Assembly (NCBI GenBank): GCA_040954595.2
Contig: CM082597.2
Location: 8,184,001 to 8,248,000 of the forward strand
DNA from: Balanoglossus misakiensis
Lineage: Eukaryota; Hemichordata
Length of the DNA stretch: 64,000 bases
Direction of reading: 5' to 3'
Shown here: positions 52,998 through 64,000 of the stretch, in pieces
Layout: each line of letters opens with the position of its first letter
Numbering within the stretch: position 1 is the stretch's first letter
The notes under the pieces: generated by a model
The model's database searches: none
Told to the model about the DNA's origin: nothing
Seen by the model: only the letters and a program-made list of their open reading frames with translations
Position numbers and translations under genes: made by a program

Positions 52998-54359
52998 GGG
53001 ACCGTTCAGTTTTTACGGGCGGGGGGGGGGGGGTGGCAAAATCCAGAGTGGGGGGGTCACTTAAATTTTTAAGTCCAAAAGGGGGGGGGGGTCATCTGTG
53101 TTTTTTAAAGGTTTAGGGGGGGGGGGGGTCACATACTATTGCCACCGAACTTTTACTTTTGAGTCCACAAAATTGCAGTTTTGCGCCCTTTATTTTACAC
53201 AATTTTCTCATGTGGGAGAGGGAAACCCCCTCACACGCCCACCCCCTTCATTCTTCGCCACATTTCGTTTTTTGCTGGTTTATCTAGTGTACCACGGCAG
53301 AGTGCCTGCCACCCCAACCCCACTGATGATAATATTTAACAAAATAAATACACAAAGGAGAATAATTGTTTAAACCATTTCGCAAAACTGATACTTTCGC
53401 GCTGCATCTTCTATATACTAGAAGTTTTATAAATGATGTCATGACGAAGAAAACGCCAAATCTTCTAACTTTGAGTGGAGTGGCAAAAAGTAAAATTGGT
53501 CCTCCCAAACATTGAGATTATTTGCTTTTGAGTTCATAAAAATGCAACTTTGAGCTACATATTTTACATATAAATTTTCTAATGTGAGAGGGACACCCCC
53601 TCCCACACCCACCCCTCCATTCTTCGCCACATATCATTTAGTCGCTGGTTTGTCTAGTGTACCAGGGCAAACTACTTGCCACCCGATGCGTACTTTGAGT
53701 GGAGTGGCAAAAGTAAAATTGGTCCTCCCAAACATTGAGATAATTTGCTTGAGGGGACACCCCCTCCCACGCCCACCCCCTCCATTCTTCGCCACATATC
53801 ATTTATTCGCTGAATTGTCTAGTGTACCAGGGCAGACTTCTTGCTACCCCACCCCGATGCTTACTTTTAGTTGAGTGCCAAGATTTAAATTTGTCCTGCC
53901 TAACATTGAGTTAATTTGCTTTTGAGTTCATTAAAATGCAACTTTGAGCACCGTATTTTACAAAATTTTCTTATGTGGGAGGGGGACACCCCCTCTTGCT
54001 TTCTCACGCCCATCCCCGCCACTTTTCTTGTTTTACCAATTCTAGCAACTATATTGTATTGTCTTATCATTTTAATTTGTCCATAGATTTATTTATTGCA
54101 ACGATATACAATTATATATTTCAATTACTTTTAAGAAATTTAAATTGAGGTGTGAGGACCCTCATTCCCTTTATTGAATATAGTGTACATAGGATCAGGA
54201 CGGCGAATGTTTTCGGCGTGGGGGTCATCATATTTTTGGGTCTGTCAAAAAGGGGGGGGGGGTCATCATTTTTTGGTCCTGGGTGAAGCGGGGTCGGCCT
54301 GATTTTGAAAACCGATGACACAAACTTGCCGCCCCCAGCCGTAAAAACAGAACGGTCCC
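52998..54359. mobile_element. GGGACCGTTC inverted-repeat element with G-runs and internal repeats
   Basis: GGGACCGTTCAGTTTTTACG at the left and CGTAAAAACAGAACGGTCCC at the right, bordered by TA. Interior: long G tracts near 53020-53125 and 54255, and about three imperfect repeats of a block with GAGTGGAGTGGCAAAAG and GGGACACCCCCTCCCAC. Degenerate relatives at 34657-35180 and 59525-59740. Non-coding. Confidence 0.75.
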
Positions 54360-55576
54360 TAAGTGTCAAAGAATTAATTGAACTAGAACTTACTCGCATT
54401 TTCACACAGAGCTTCCACTTGAGGGCCGAAGGTGCCGTTCATGCTACATCTAATATTTATCCATGCGCCATTCCTGGGAATTGAAACGTCAAGTAATTAT
54501 ATGTTATCTGCACTCATTAACGCCGATCAACCAGCAAACAACAATGGAGAATTCAATGATCTTAAATTGACAGACAAACGAGATAAATTTGTGAGATTGT
54601 TGTACCACATTTTGCAGAGACAGGTTTTTGTTCAACGGTAAAATGGACATATCTCACAGTTATCGATTGAATTTTTCCCTAAGGATTTATAGTCGATTCT
54701 ATTTTCCTATCACGTGACGGATTTTGGCGAATCACAACACAGTATTAGCATGAGGTATATTATAATGTATACAAAAGTTTTCTGCAATTTGTCCTTAACG
54801 GTTGACTAAGATCATGGAGAATAAAGTCTGCATGATCTAAAATTGGCAGAAACTTAAATAAATCAGGGTTAGATTGGTGTAACACATTTTGTAGTGAAAG
54901 TTTGGTGTTCAACTGTACGGTAAACGATGAGATAAATCTGGACATATCTCACAGTTACCGAATTGAATTTTTCCACAAAAGGAGACATGTGTACGCAATT
55001 ACAAAAGACATCAAATTGTGATCCGAAGATATTGTCCATTGTAACATCTGCATGTCTTTAAATTGTCAATAAACTCTGTCCCTACTAGATTTCCATTCTG
55101 AGATCGCGGGCTTCTGCGCATGACGCATGATGATTGCTTCAAGTTTAGCTATATTATAATGAGCACAAAAAACACACACTTTTTCAAATTTCAATATAGT
55201 TTCAAAACGCTCAACTCACTCCAGTGCGAGACACTCTCCATCATACTCTGGCGAAAGTGTACCCCAGTTCTTGTGAGTCAAAATGTCCCCGTCTCTTGTG
55301 ACTGCGCGTTCGTTGTCAATCAGACGAGCATCTATCCAGTATTTAGTGTATAGAAGAAAGCCTCGTTCTTTTAAACTGTTTACTATAGCTGCGTGTTTTT
55401 CTTCGCTGTCATCTTTAACAAGGTGAAGACCTAATTGCTCACAAAAAATGTAGGCAGAAGGGTGATCCATCGGCCCGAAAACGAGGTAGTTGACGCAACC
55501 TGGAAATAAAATCGTTATTCTTATGACAGTCAGTTTAAAAAATCACAAAATAATAAGATTCATGTGCTCCTGTTTT

Positions 55577-56100
55577 CAGGCCTAGGTAAGAAATACCAGC
55601 AAAGCGGCGAATCTACACCGTCCAGATGAAAAGAAAGGCTGTCAAGCAGCGAAATCGAGATAATTTAGCTCGCAAGGGGTTTGTCAAGCAGCAACAACTA
55701 GATACTCTAGCTGCAATTCCCGGGGTTTTCCCCGAAAGTCCGTGGGATTTCTTTTCTATCTTCTTCAAAAGTATTGAGAGTTTAACAAAATCGTTTGGCA
55801 CAACTATTTTTAAATGCACTAGTCCCAGAACGCGCAACTTCTTATTCCGAAATGTTGCTTTTAAACACATAATATCAGGAAAAACTGACAGTTAGCGAGT
55901 GTTTGTACTCCTGATCGCCATTTTGAAATCCAACGGAATTTCGGGAAAAAACCCGGGAATTGCAGCTAGACTATCTAGGTGTTGCTGCTTGACAAACCCC
56001 TTGCGCAGCTAAATTATCTCGATTTCGCTGCTTGACAGCCTTTCTTTCCATCTAGACGGTGTAGATTCGCCGCTTTGCTGACATTTCTTACCTAGGCCTG
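55577..56100. mobile_element. CAGGCCTAGG MITE in CTLD intron 1 (copy 3), 524 bp
   Basis: Inverted repeats of about 190 bp begin CAGGCCTAGGTAAGAAAT and contain GGCTGTCAAGCAGCGAAATC. GTTTT duplications at 55572-55576 and 56101-56105. Non-coding. Confidence 0.88.
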
Positions 56101-56186
56101 GTTTTGAGGAATTAAAATGTCTTACCTGCTTGCTGCAGTTGTGTCACCGACAGAATGACGAATGTAGCGATGAGCGTTAACTTTAA

Positions 56187-56762
56187 AGGTCCCATGTCAT
56201 GCTTTGGAAAGTTTTCATTTTTCCACATCAAAAGCTCACCTAAGGTACTTGTCTATGCATTGCCTATTGTGTCGGTTCCGAAAAATGTGCGCGAATGCCG
56301 GAATTTGCCCCCTTTTTTCATGCCTGTGATCAGGGAGCCACTTCGCACTCGAGCCAGGCGAAGGTATTTGCATATGGACAAACAAGTACACTACGTCGTA
56401 GTGTACCATTCTGCTAACAGTGTGGTGTAATTAGCGGTCCATGCGTACTTAAGTCCACAGACAAAGACAAGCTATATAAACAGTGTTCAAAGCAAAGGAA
56501 TCCCTTGTTTCACATTACGGGCAGAGGATTTGCGAAGGTGTGAAAGACTATTTGTCCACATCAAGATAAGCCTTCGACTGAACTTCGAAAAGCCGAAAAA
56601 ACTCGACTGAGTTGGGTTAGGGGTACAAGCCCACCCGCCACTTTTACTTGCTTGTTATCTAAGCACAAGGGGCAAAACGCATTGCAAGATAGTAACATAC
56701 GTTAACTTCAAGACCCAAATAGTGATTTTACGCGTGGTTGTATAGGGCATGGCATGCGACCT
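56187..56762. mobile_element. TTAA-flanked element, 576 bp, inside a signal-peptide exon
   Basis: Ends AGGTCCCATGTCATGC and GGCATGGCATGCGACCT. TTAA at 56183-56186 and 56763-56766. Removing 580 bases leaves a signal exon of exactly 112 bases as in the paralogues. Confidence 0.88.
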
Positions 56763-57039
56763 TTAAGGGTATTTCACGACAATCTCGCAACATTTTACAG
56801 CTTCTCAGGCAAGTCATGGTTGCGAGTTGTGCGGCCAATCTGCGATCAACCTATATAATAAAAGCTTGATAAGTTATGCGTGTTTTGCAAAGAATTGTAA
56901 CTACTGGTTGTGTGAGCAAGGCACCATGGAGACGCTATGCCTTCGGGTTGTTTGGAACTAGAACGTTGCTGCGTCAATTGCCCCGCCCCTACACCTTTCT
57001 CAAGATAACAAGGAGAGAGTATTTGAGCATGTACACACA

Positions 57040-57120
57040 GGATGATCGTTAACGTCAAAGGGATTTCACGACAACATTGTAACAGTTTACGTCTTCTCAG
57101 GCAATCCATGGTTGACAAAT
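57040..57120 (-). pseudogene. Second relic of a CTLD-gene signal exon
   Basis: GATGATCGTTAACGTCAAAG then TTTCACGACAACATTGTAAC and TCTTCTCAGGCAATCCATGG, collinear with 48845-48935 and its flanks. Shows that the upstream region of these genes was duplicated with an extra signal-exon copy. Confidence 0.58.
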
Positions 57121-57479
57121 TTTGCATCTGACCCCAATCAACGAAAATTCGGCAAATTGTCCCGCACTTATACATTTCCTTTGAGTGTACAAGTGATATA
57201 TAACTTTAATAACTTGTCTTTAGTGCATTGTCCACGTCAACAATAATGCTACAATACAGATTCCCAGAGGTTAACCCATCGGTTAGGTTTCTTAGGTAGA
57301 ATCTGAAAGAGTGGCTTTAATTAATTTATGCCGACATTTCTTATTCAAAATTCGCAATTCTAGAAATGCGATTGTAAGATTTTATCGCCTGTCATGTCAT
57401 CTACATTTCACATTTGCATTATTCAGATGATGACTAACTTCCGCTGCGGGAGATGTCGGTGAAGATAGATATGTCTAGG

Positions 57480-57880
57480 AATTCAAAACGGCACATAAAG
57501 TGGGAAAGTATCTGCAAAATCTACCCAAATACGGCATAGTTTATTCCTCAAATATCCATTTTCCAAAAAAATCGATTGTTTGCCATTATGTATAGGTATA
57601 GTATGCAAACTTTTCAAAAGTTTTGTAAAGAACCCCATCGAGAAAAAGCTATTTTCTACAACATCGACAACAACAACAACTCCCCCCTCCTTCCTTCCCT
57701 CCCTCCATCCCTCCCAATAGGGAGTCCCTCTCTCCCTCCCATCCATCAGAGTATAATCAAATGAAGCGTAATTTGATTCTATGGGAAAATGCGCAATACA
57801 TACATACGCTTTAATATCAACCAGAATAATCCAGATTAAACCACGATCGTGACGTCACACTATTCAACAGACAAGTCATT
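57480..57880. other. Non-coding stretch with a pyrimidine-rich run
   Basis: 57680-57750 is a CT-rich simple sequence (repeated CCCTCC and CCTTCC). No gene seen on either strand. Confidence 0.5.
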
Positions 57881-57954
57881 CACTGAGAGAACCTCCGTCT
57901 CACCCAAAACCACAGGTTGAAAACCAAGTCCCGGGTAGTTCTAGAACTACCTCT

Positions 57955-59320
57955 GGGGGTTCTAGAACTACCGCAGGACTCAGTCTCACCTGTCGTAACA
58001 AAAATACAAATACACAATGCTTTATTTGCATAATTACATTTACTTCTATACCTGCATTCAAAGTACATTTCATTTGAATAGAGTAATTGTTATGTTAATT
58101 GAAAGCGAACTGGATATGCGACAGCAGTCTCCGGATCATTTCATATTCAATGCTTCAATTTCACAGTTTTGTCTACTGACGTACAAAGCTAATGTGTTGG
58201 TGGCTCTCGAGAGTCTTCATAACATGATAAAGTATAAAATAGGCAAAAATCAATTCACCAGAAACAAACTAACGTTGCAATAAATATTCACTACAAATTT
58301 CTAGAAAATTATACTAAATCACATTATCCCCAGATTTGCTTGTATTACTCTAACCCGATGCTTCACTTCGATTTTGCTTCACTACCGACATGTAACATGG
58401 TTGGCTGTTTTAGGCCTACTGTTTAACAAAACCCGCGTACCTTGCAAAATTCTGCTTACTTTTTGTTGCTGTTCACCAGATGTGCGTTTGTAATGTCGGA
58501 CGGCTTCACTTCGGTATCAAGTCTTTTCGCAGATGAGTTACTCACCAATATCGCTACCATACAGACGCGTTGCCGCTGTGGCTCGTAGAGAGGGGTTCGT
58601 TCAAAAGCCAGGGAGGCCAATACACAGACGGGCAGTAGTACCATGTAGAGCATTGTTACCCGGTTTTTGCTTTACCAACATGTAGCCGCTTGTTTTCGCA
58701 GATGATATAGATCGGAACTACATGTATCTTCAGATCGATTTCATGGACATTTGAAGGAAAATAAACTAAAAACGTGACACTTAGGCCAGTCTACTGCATT
58801 TGGCCTAGACAATTTTCGCGTAAGCTTACCATGTGCACGCAAAACCCCAACATCTGTAACCCTTCCCATATTACACTACGTAACACACCTGTAGAGTTTA
58901 ATTTGATGCAAATTGAAGTTTAAAATTAGCATTTCACTCCAACACGTAAACATGGCCATTTAGAGTAACACCTGTCAAGCGTGGGCGATCTTGTAAGGCC
59001 CAGCAGGGCGGTCTAGAACTACCTGCCCACAACATGATTCATTTATAGGAAGAGGGGTGGCCAACCAAATTTCACAGTCAGCAATGAAGAATTAGCCTCT
59101 TTTGATAAAATTTTGTTCCTTATATTTTACTGAATCGTTGTGTAATACGACGTCTTAAAGATTCACAAAGATCCAATGGTGACAAGGTCTGGGGGCGATC
59201 GTGGTTTAAGTTAGAGAACCACCTCCCCTCCGTGGTTCTTGGTTTCAAATCGCCGAGGGCCGCAGGCCCTCGGCGATTCGACACCAAGAACCACGGAGCG
59301 GGAGGTGGTTCTCTATTACG
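57955..59320 (-). repeat. 1.3-kb dispersed repeat, copy 2
   Basis: Reverse-oriented counterpart of 11729-13024. Its outer end has a strong hairpin, AGAACCACCTCCC against GGGAGGTGGTTCT, with an inner one around GCCGAGGGCC. Carries the ORF 58456-58653. Confidence 0.7.
58456..58653 (-). CDS. Small secreted-type ORF, copy 2
   Basis: The same 65-codon frame as 12329-12526, with the signal peptide MLYMVLLPVCVLASLAFER unchanged. Four differences in the mature part, including Thr to Pro after FER and Asn to Lys. No function assigned. A shared intact frame in two diverged repeat copies is mild evidence for coding. Confidence 0.42.
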   Translation of the reverse strand: MLYMVLLPVCVLASLAFERTPLYEPQRQRVCMVAILVSNSSAKRLDTEVKPSDITNAHLVNSNKK

Positions 59321-59524
59321 TAATCCAAGGCCAACCTATTTAATTTGTTTTAAAATTACAGAATATAACTCCACCGTGATGACAAGTGAAATTATGGGTT
59401 ATTACAATGGCAAGTGACAGCTTATTTTGTCAATGGTGCATTATTAGTTCAGAACTTGTCAGGATTGTACATAAAACCAAAGATCCTCATTGTCTTAAAT
59501 TGAAAAAAATTACAACGGTTGCAT

Positions 59525-62500
59525 TGATCTTCAAGAAATTTATAATCGCGGTGTCAGGAGCCCCTTTCCCTTTATGCATACAGTGTACATATGATCATGA
59601 CGGTGAATGTTTTCATGGGGGGGGGGGGGGTCATCATATTTTTGGGCCTGGGTGAATGGGGGGTCGGCCTGATTTTGAAAACCGATGACACAACCTTGCC
59701 GCCCCCAGCAGAAAAAAAACTGAACAGTTCCTTAACTCTCATTTGATTCGTGGAAAAAAGGCACCGCATATACACAATGCACAATAAGTGTACGTTTTAA
59801 TTTCAACCAGAATAAACCAGAGCATTACAAGTCAAACACAAAAACTCTTTCAATTACACAAAACTAGAACTCCACCAATTAATGACCAGTAAAATTACGG
59901 ATTATTACAATGGCAAGTGATATTTCTGGTTATTACAAAACAGAAATATTGATCCATGTATACATGTATATATCCAATCATGGCAGATTACAAAGAAATG
60001 TAAAAATATCATCGTACTATATGAACAAAATCGATCATAGGCGCACGCAATACAAATTAATTTTAACGACACATCTAACTCTCATCAAAACGCTGCTCTT
60101 TCAGACTAGTTTGTTGGCACCTCTAGCTAAACGTACATCTATGCCTTTCATATTTAATGCATTGTCAACAAAACTCGATTTCCAAAAAAGCTGAATGAAC
60201 ACTTCTTGCTTCATAAAGTCTAAAGACAGATAACATTTTGAATGGTAAACATTTGTTTAGAACTTGTCCCAAAAGCTTATTTTATAACTTCTGTAGACCA
60301 AACGGAGGCCCCTGTGCTAAACGTGAAATCGTCCATCAGATTCAACAACTCCCACCATTGCACTGAAAACAGTCAGGTGATTACACAGACAAAGGGTAGA
60401 ATTGAAGTCGGACTTTGGTGACACCTGCAAGATATCAAGCAGAAAAAAACGTGATGACAAAGCATTGGGCGTTTCTTTGCAATTGAAACAAGATCAAACA
60501 CCTGGTTCACATCCCAGCGTTAATTTAAACAAGGAAAAGCGCCCTCACGTGAATCAGTACATTTTTTACGTTTACGGTATTTTCCATTTGTCAGTATTAA
60601 TTGTAAGATGCAGTACCTTGTTCTGCATTTTAAGTTTTTGTTGCATATTTATCCACAGTACCCACTGAAATCACACTGATTGCCACTTGTCTTAGATTTC
60701 ATCAATCGCAAGTACATGGAGCATTTCAACTTTTGCAAAATTTAGAAGAAATTAATTTGTATACCTTACAACCATCATTCTGCCAGTTATTCTCATCAAA
60801 GTAGCTACATCTGTGTTGAGTAGTGAGAACAGTGATGTCAACCCCATGGGCTGTACGGAAAAAGTATACACAGAACTTCGGTTACATCAACATATTCCAT
60901 ATAAAACCAACTGGAGTGTCTGTAAGGTAGTGTGCACCCAGAAAATGAAATTCATAAACTTTTGTATTATACTGCTAAAGGCAAATGAAATACAGAACGC
61001 ATACCACGTGTTTTGTGTACACCTTTGTATGGAGGCCGATTAAACGGGTTGAGCGCCCGTTTAATATATCACTTGATCAAATCGCACCATACAGTCACAA
61101 TTGGGCATCGACAAGAAGTAAATGTATTACAATCAGTAAGCATATTTAGATAAACATCAGTAAGCATATTTAGATTGACCAATCTAAGCTCGATAGTAAA
61201 ATTAGAAAATTGGGAACTCTATATTAAAACCGCAAGATCGTAGCATAACTTTCTACATATGCATGTTCGTTTTTGAAATTAAAAAGAAGCATAAACAGCA
61301 AAAAGAAAAGACAAGAAAACACAACTATGTGTTTTAATCAACGATCATTGCGCAATAGTTGTTTTAATCATGAAAATATTCCACAATCTTACCTCTGGTA
61401 AGGTCAAAGGTTATGTAATACAAGCCCGTCCTGGCGATCTTTGCTTCTGATAGAAATGTGGATGCTGTACACCCTGCAAATACCAAGTCAGTTACATAAT
61501 GGAAATCACTGTAGCCACCGACAGCGTCAAGTCTCTCCAGTGACACGTGTACTGTAGTAATCTCAAAGATAGGTCCTTGTGCTTCCATGGTGATTTGCAT
61601 TGCAGAGTATCTCGATAGTGCCTACAACGATGAGAAACCAATGCAAAGTGAACTCTACAACAGGTACAAATGATTCTTTTGAGGTAAACCTTGCCTGTGT
61701 TTTGAGATGTGCAAGTTCAATTCACATGTTGTGTCATTGGGCATCAGACCTCGGAACATGATGACAGAGAGGATGGTGATTGCATGTTACATATGTAAAA
61801 TATTGCATGCTGAGAAATAAATCCCCATGGTTATTATTTGTGTGCATTTACATAGGGCTTTACCCCTCCCCCGGCTGACCATCACACCAAGATGGGTGGT
61901 TTGATGGTACTTTAGAGTTGCTAACATGCAAAAGTCGGTTAGGTTCATATAATGTGTGAGGTTTACCGTTACTGTCAATGCGTAGTGAGTGACTCCTTCA
62001 CTTTCCACGTATACTCCCCTGACGATGCTTTCATTTCTAGGTGTCTGATAATTACCAAGCCATACGCCGAGATCCTCTGATGCATTTTTCACTGAAAAGG
62101 AAAATGTTCTGGGATAATTTAAACTGATGTTAAAACTCCACTCACAATTTGGCCATTACTCGAGTTCCGCCCCACGATGAAAATATGAGCGAGTATTGTA
62201 ATACATATCACTGGGTTTCTGTGTAAAGTTGATTAAAAGAAGATATGTGCCATTTCTATTTGAGTTTTCACTGGTAATACATTTTATCCACAATATAAAA
62301 ATTTTCATTATGACACTAGTGATACAGGGAATCCCCAATGCCCTAGCATATAATATGACCCCTACTGACAAGGAGTTCCAGAAATCACGCTGTTTCCAAA
62401 GATTTAAGTATTTTTGCGAGTTCCATGAGAATGTTAGGATGCCATTGATGGCCTTAATGAAAACCAACCTTTAATCTCATTACCATCTTCATCTCTGAAT

Positions 62501-63900
62501 TCCAGGGTCAGTATATCGGTAGTGAAGCCATGTGTCCTATTTGCCAATCTGTGAGGATTCCCACCGAATCGGAAAATCTATAAAAAAAAAAAACATCTTA
62601 ATTATTCCCCGAGCACTTGAACGCATTATAACAACAGAATTGTACTTTAAACCAAAGATCATAATTAAAAATGTTTATGGACTTATTTTGTAAAAAAAAA
62701 TGACAATGTTTGCACTAACTCAGCATAATACTGTCTAGTTCATTCCCATAATGACTTGACTGGCGGAAGAATCCTAATGACCAAAAGTTAGACAAATATC
62801 AATATACAAGAACAAAGCAATGTATGATAGAAAACGAAAGTGAGATTGTCTTCTTAATTATAGACGTTGTATACAAACCATTCTGTTCAAGACTGTGCCC
62901 CGCGACAATTGTGGAAACATACTGTCTGCTGGTGGAATATTGAATCCACTTCCATCTCCAATCATTACATTGGTGTCGCACAAGTCCTGCACAAAGTTCT
63001 TTTCCAGATGAAGCACAAGAGAAGAAGTGTTCACGATGATTGGTCCATGTCCATAATTAGTCTCGTTCAGTATAAACATTGATAACTGGTGGAATACTTT
63101 CGTTGTTATCTTTGTCAGGTGATTTGCCTGCCCGGGTTTCAGCCTGTCGCTCGGATTGGCGTCAATTAGGGACTGCATTCTGTCTATCACCTTTTGCATG
63201 ACATTCAGTGTTTCTGAAATTATGTAATTATTGGCATTTAAAATGTATCTCACTCTGTCTGATTGTCGGTCTCGGCTTTTCACCAATGCCCGGAAAATAT
63301 GAAATAAGTTTCGTTTCGTGTAACCATTGTGGGAAATTGATGAAGGGAAAATGTTGAAGAGATAATGGAGACCTATCTTTCCAATTCTAATTCAGCGTAT
63401 CATTCAACAGTTGGATACGTCCAATACTCGAAGTTTCTCTTAGCTACATGTAAGACATTTGACGGTTACCGATCATTTGCATGATTTGTGGAAACAGACG
63501 AACTGTAGTTGACACATTTTCGATACTCTTAATAATTGCAAGGGTCCCTGTTTCTGAATCTGATATAAATATTGTATTTACATCATTGGATGTAGATACT
63601 GAATGCGGACGGTGTTGTGATGGAAACTGATGTCACAGAATCATCTTGGTTAAAACAACAAAATAAAGATTACCTTTTGCAAATAAAATTCTTCCTTTAA
63701 ATATGACACTTTTATTTGAAAGGTCAGATGTTAAATTGTCCAACATGTCAATTACACTAATACCCTGGAAAAAGAAAAGAAAATTATTTAGTACGTGGCT
63801 TTATAGCTTTATATGGAATCATTTAGTATATAGCTTTAGTTGTCACAAAATAGTCATATCCCATAAGGACCTTTAATAAACGTGTAAAGACAATTACATA
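59525..63900. repeat. Segmental duplication, right copy
   Basis: Starts with GATTTTGAAAACCGATGACAC and G-run material, then follows the left copy through the GPS, GAIN and helical exons with the same exon lengths and spacing. Lacks the 345-bp TTAA element found at 38003. Confidence 0.85.
60765..63764 (-). CDS. CTLD/GAIN gene copy 4: GAIN and GPS exons (5' end outside the window)
   Basis: Exons 63674-63764 (SVIDMLDNLTSDLSNK), 62879-63213 (ETLNVMQKVIDRMQSLI, GPIIVNTSSLVLHLEK), 62469-62577 (IFRFGGNPHRLANRTHGF), 61967-62091 (GVWLGNYQTPRNESIV), 61393-61621 (YSDFHYVTDLVFAGC), 60765-60850 (RCSYFDENNWQNDGCK). No stops. Phases are identical to the main gene, so this is a recent and possibly functional paralogue whose lectin exons lie beyond 64 kb. 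As in the main gene, the exons after the GPS start are not recognisable. Confidence 0.75.
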
Positions 63901-64000
63901 GTATGTGGTTTATAGCATTATGTGAAATTATTTTAGAATGTAGCAGTAGTTGTCAAAAATGTTCTGTCTCTTCAGTGGATTTCGCTAACTTGTGGCGTTA

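Larger units (their letters stand above)
51840..56817 (-). pseudogene. CTLD-gene copy 3 (disrupted and 3'-truncated)
   Basis: Exons: signal 56126-56817 (112 coding bases split by a 576-bp element plus TTAA), CTLD 1 55220-55499 (GLHLVKDDSEEKHAAIV, YWIDARLIDNER) and 54394-54473 (GAWINIRCSMNGTFG), CTLD 2 52387-52651 (AYQLCEKFGLRLLADTT, FFWIDAIITADG). Phases match the main gene. The last CTLD 2 exon near 51870 has lost about 45 bases including the CE motif and its donor. No GAIN exons follow before the next gene starts at 47.7 kb. Confidence 0.78.

Noticed and set aside
57483-57764. ORFs over the CT-rich run
   Set aside because: Simple-sequence translation without homology or splice support.
62858-63082. 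Plus-strand frame over the GAIN exon, also present at 38471-38686
   Set aside because: Antisense shadow of the 335-base GAIN exon; the minus-strand reading has family motifs and correct phases.

Overview
This is a window of eukaryotic, AT-rich, intron-bearing genomic DNA. It most likely comes from a marine invertebrate metazoan, possibly a hemichordate or cephalochordate. That placement is an inference from extracellular VWC/EGF and C-type-lectin/GAIN genes with compact introns, THAP-type transposases, and a dense load of inverted-repeat DNA transposons. There are no operons, and I saw no tRNA, rRNA or CRISPR.

Layout. (1) 0.4-19.1 kb, minus strand: ten phase-compatible exons of a secreted protein with about five VWC domains, a calcium-binding EGF, a second EGF and probably a Q-rich coiled coil. 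Its large intron holds a decayed plus-strand transposase-like gene (5.0-10.6 kb: zinc finger, F-box-like, DDE-like), which is itself interrupted by two TTAA-flanked elements. The intron also holds a 1.3-kb repeat with a small secreted-type ORF. A Mutator-like element with a 9-bp target duplication lies in another intron. (2) 19.3-27.5 kb: an 8.1-kb transposon (element A) with ~480-bp terminal inverted repeats. It has a plus-strand SAP/SWIM/YqaJ nuclease gene and a convergent minus-strand THAP/DDE transposase gene, and a 2.6-kb non-autonomous element is nested in the nuclease gene. (3) 27.7-33.0 kb: a second, related but distinct transposon (element B) with the same two genes in the opposite arrangement. 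Both match the published description of ISL2EU-type (PIF/Harbinger-related) transposons. (4) 33.4-64 kb, minus strand: a tandem family of genes for two C-type-lectin-like domains followed by a GAIN/GPS region (polycystin-1-like or adhesion-receptor-like). One 12-exon copy is phase-consistent at 36.2-47.7 kb. One truncated start lies at 33.4-34.0 kb, one disrupted copy at 52.4-56.8 kb, and the 3' half of another at 60.8-63.8 kb. About 4.5 kb is segmentally duplicated (34.95-39.6 and 59.5-63.9 kb).

How the parts relate. The lectin/GAIN genes arose by local duplication. Insertions present or absent in particular copies give target-site duplications and relative ages. In element A each terminal repeat carries an identical mini-exon (a start codon plus a splice donor) that could supply the 5' end of both the nuclease and the transposase mRNA. 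Most transposon ORFs here carry one or a few stops or frameshifts. Several fall in homopolymers, so sequencing error is an alternative to decay.
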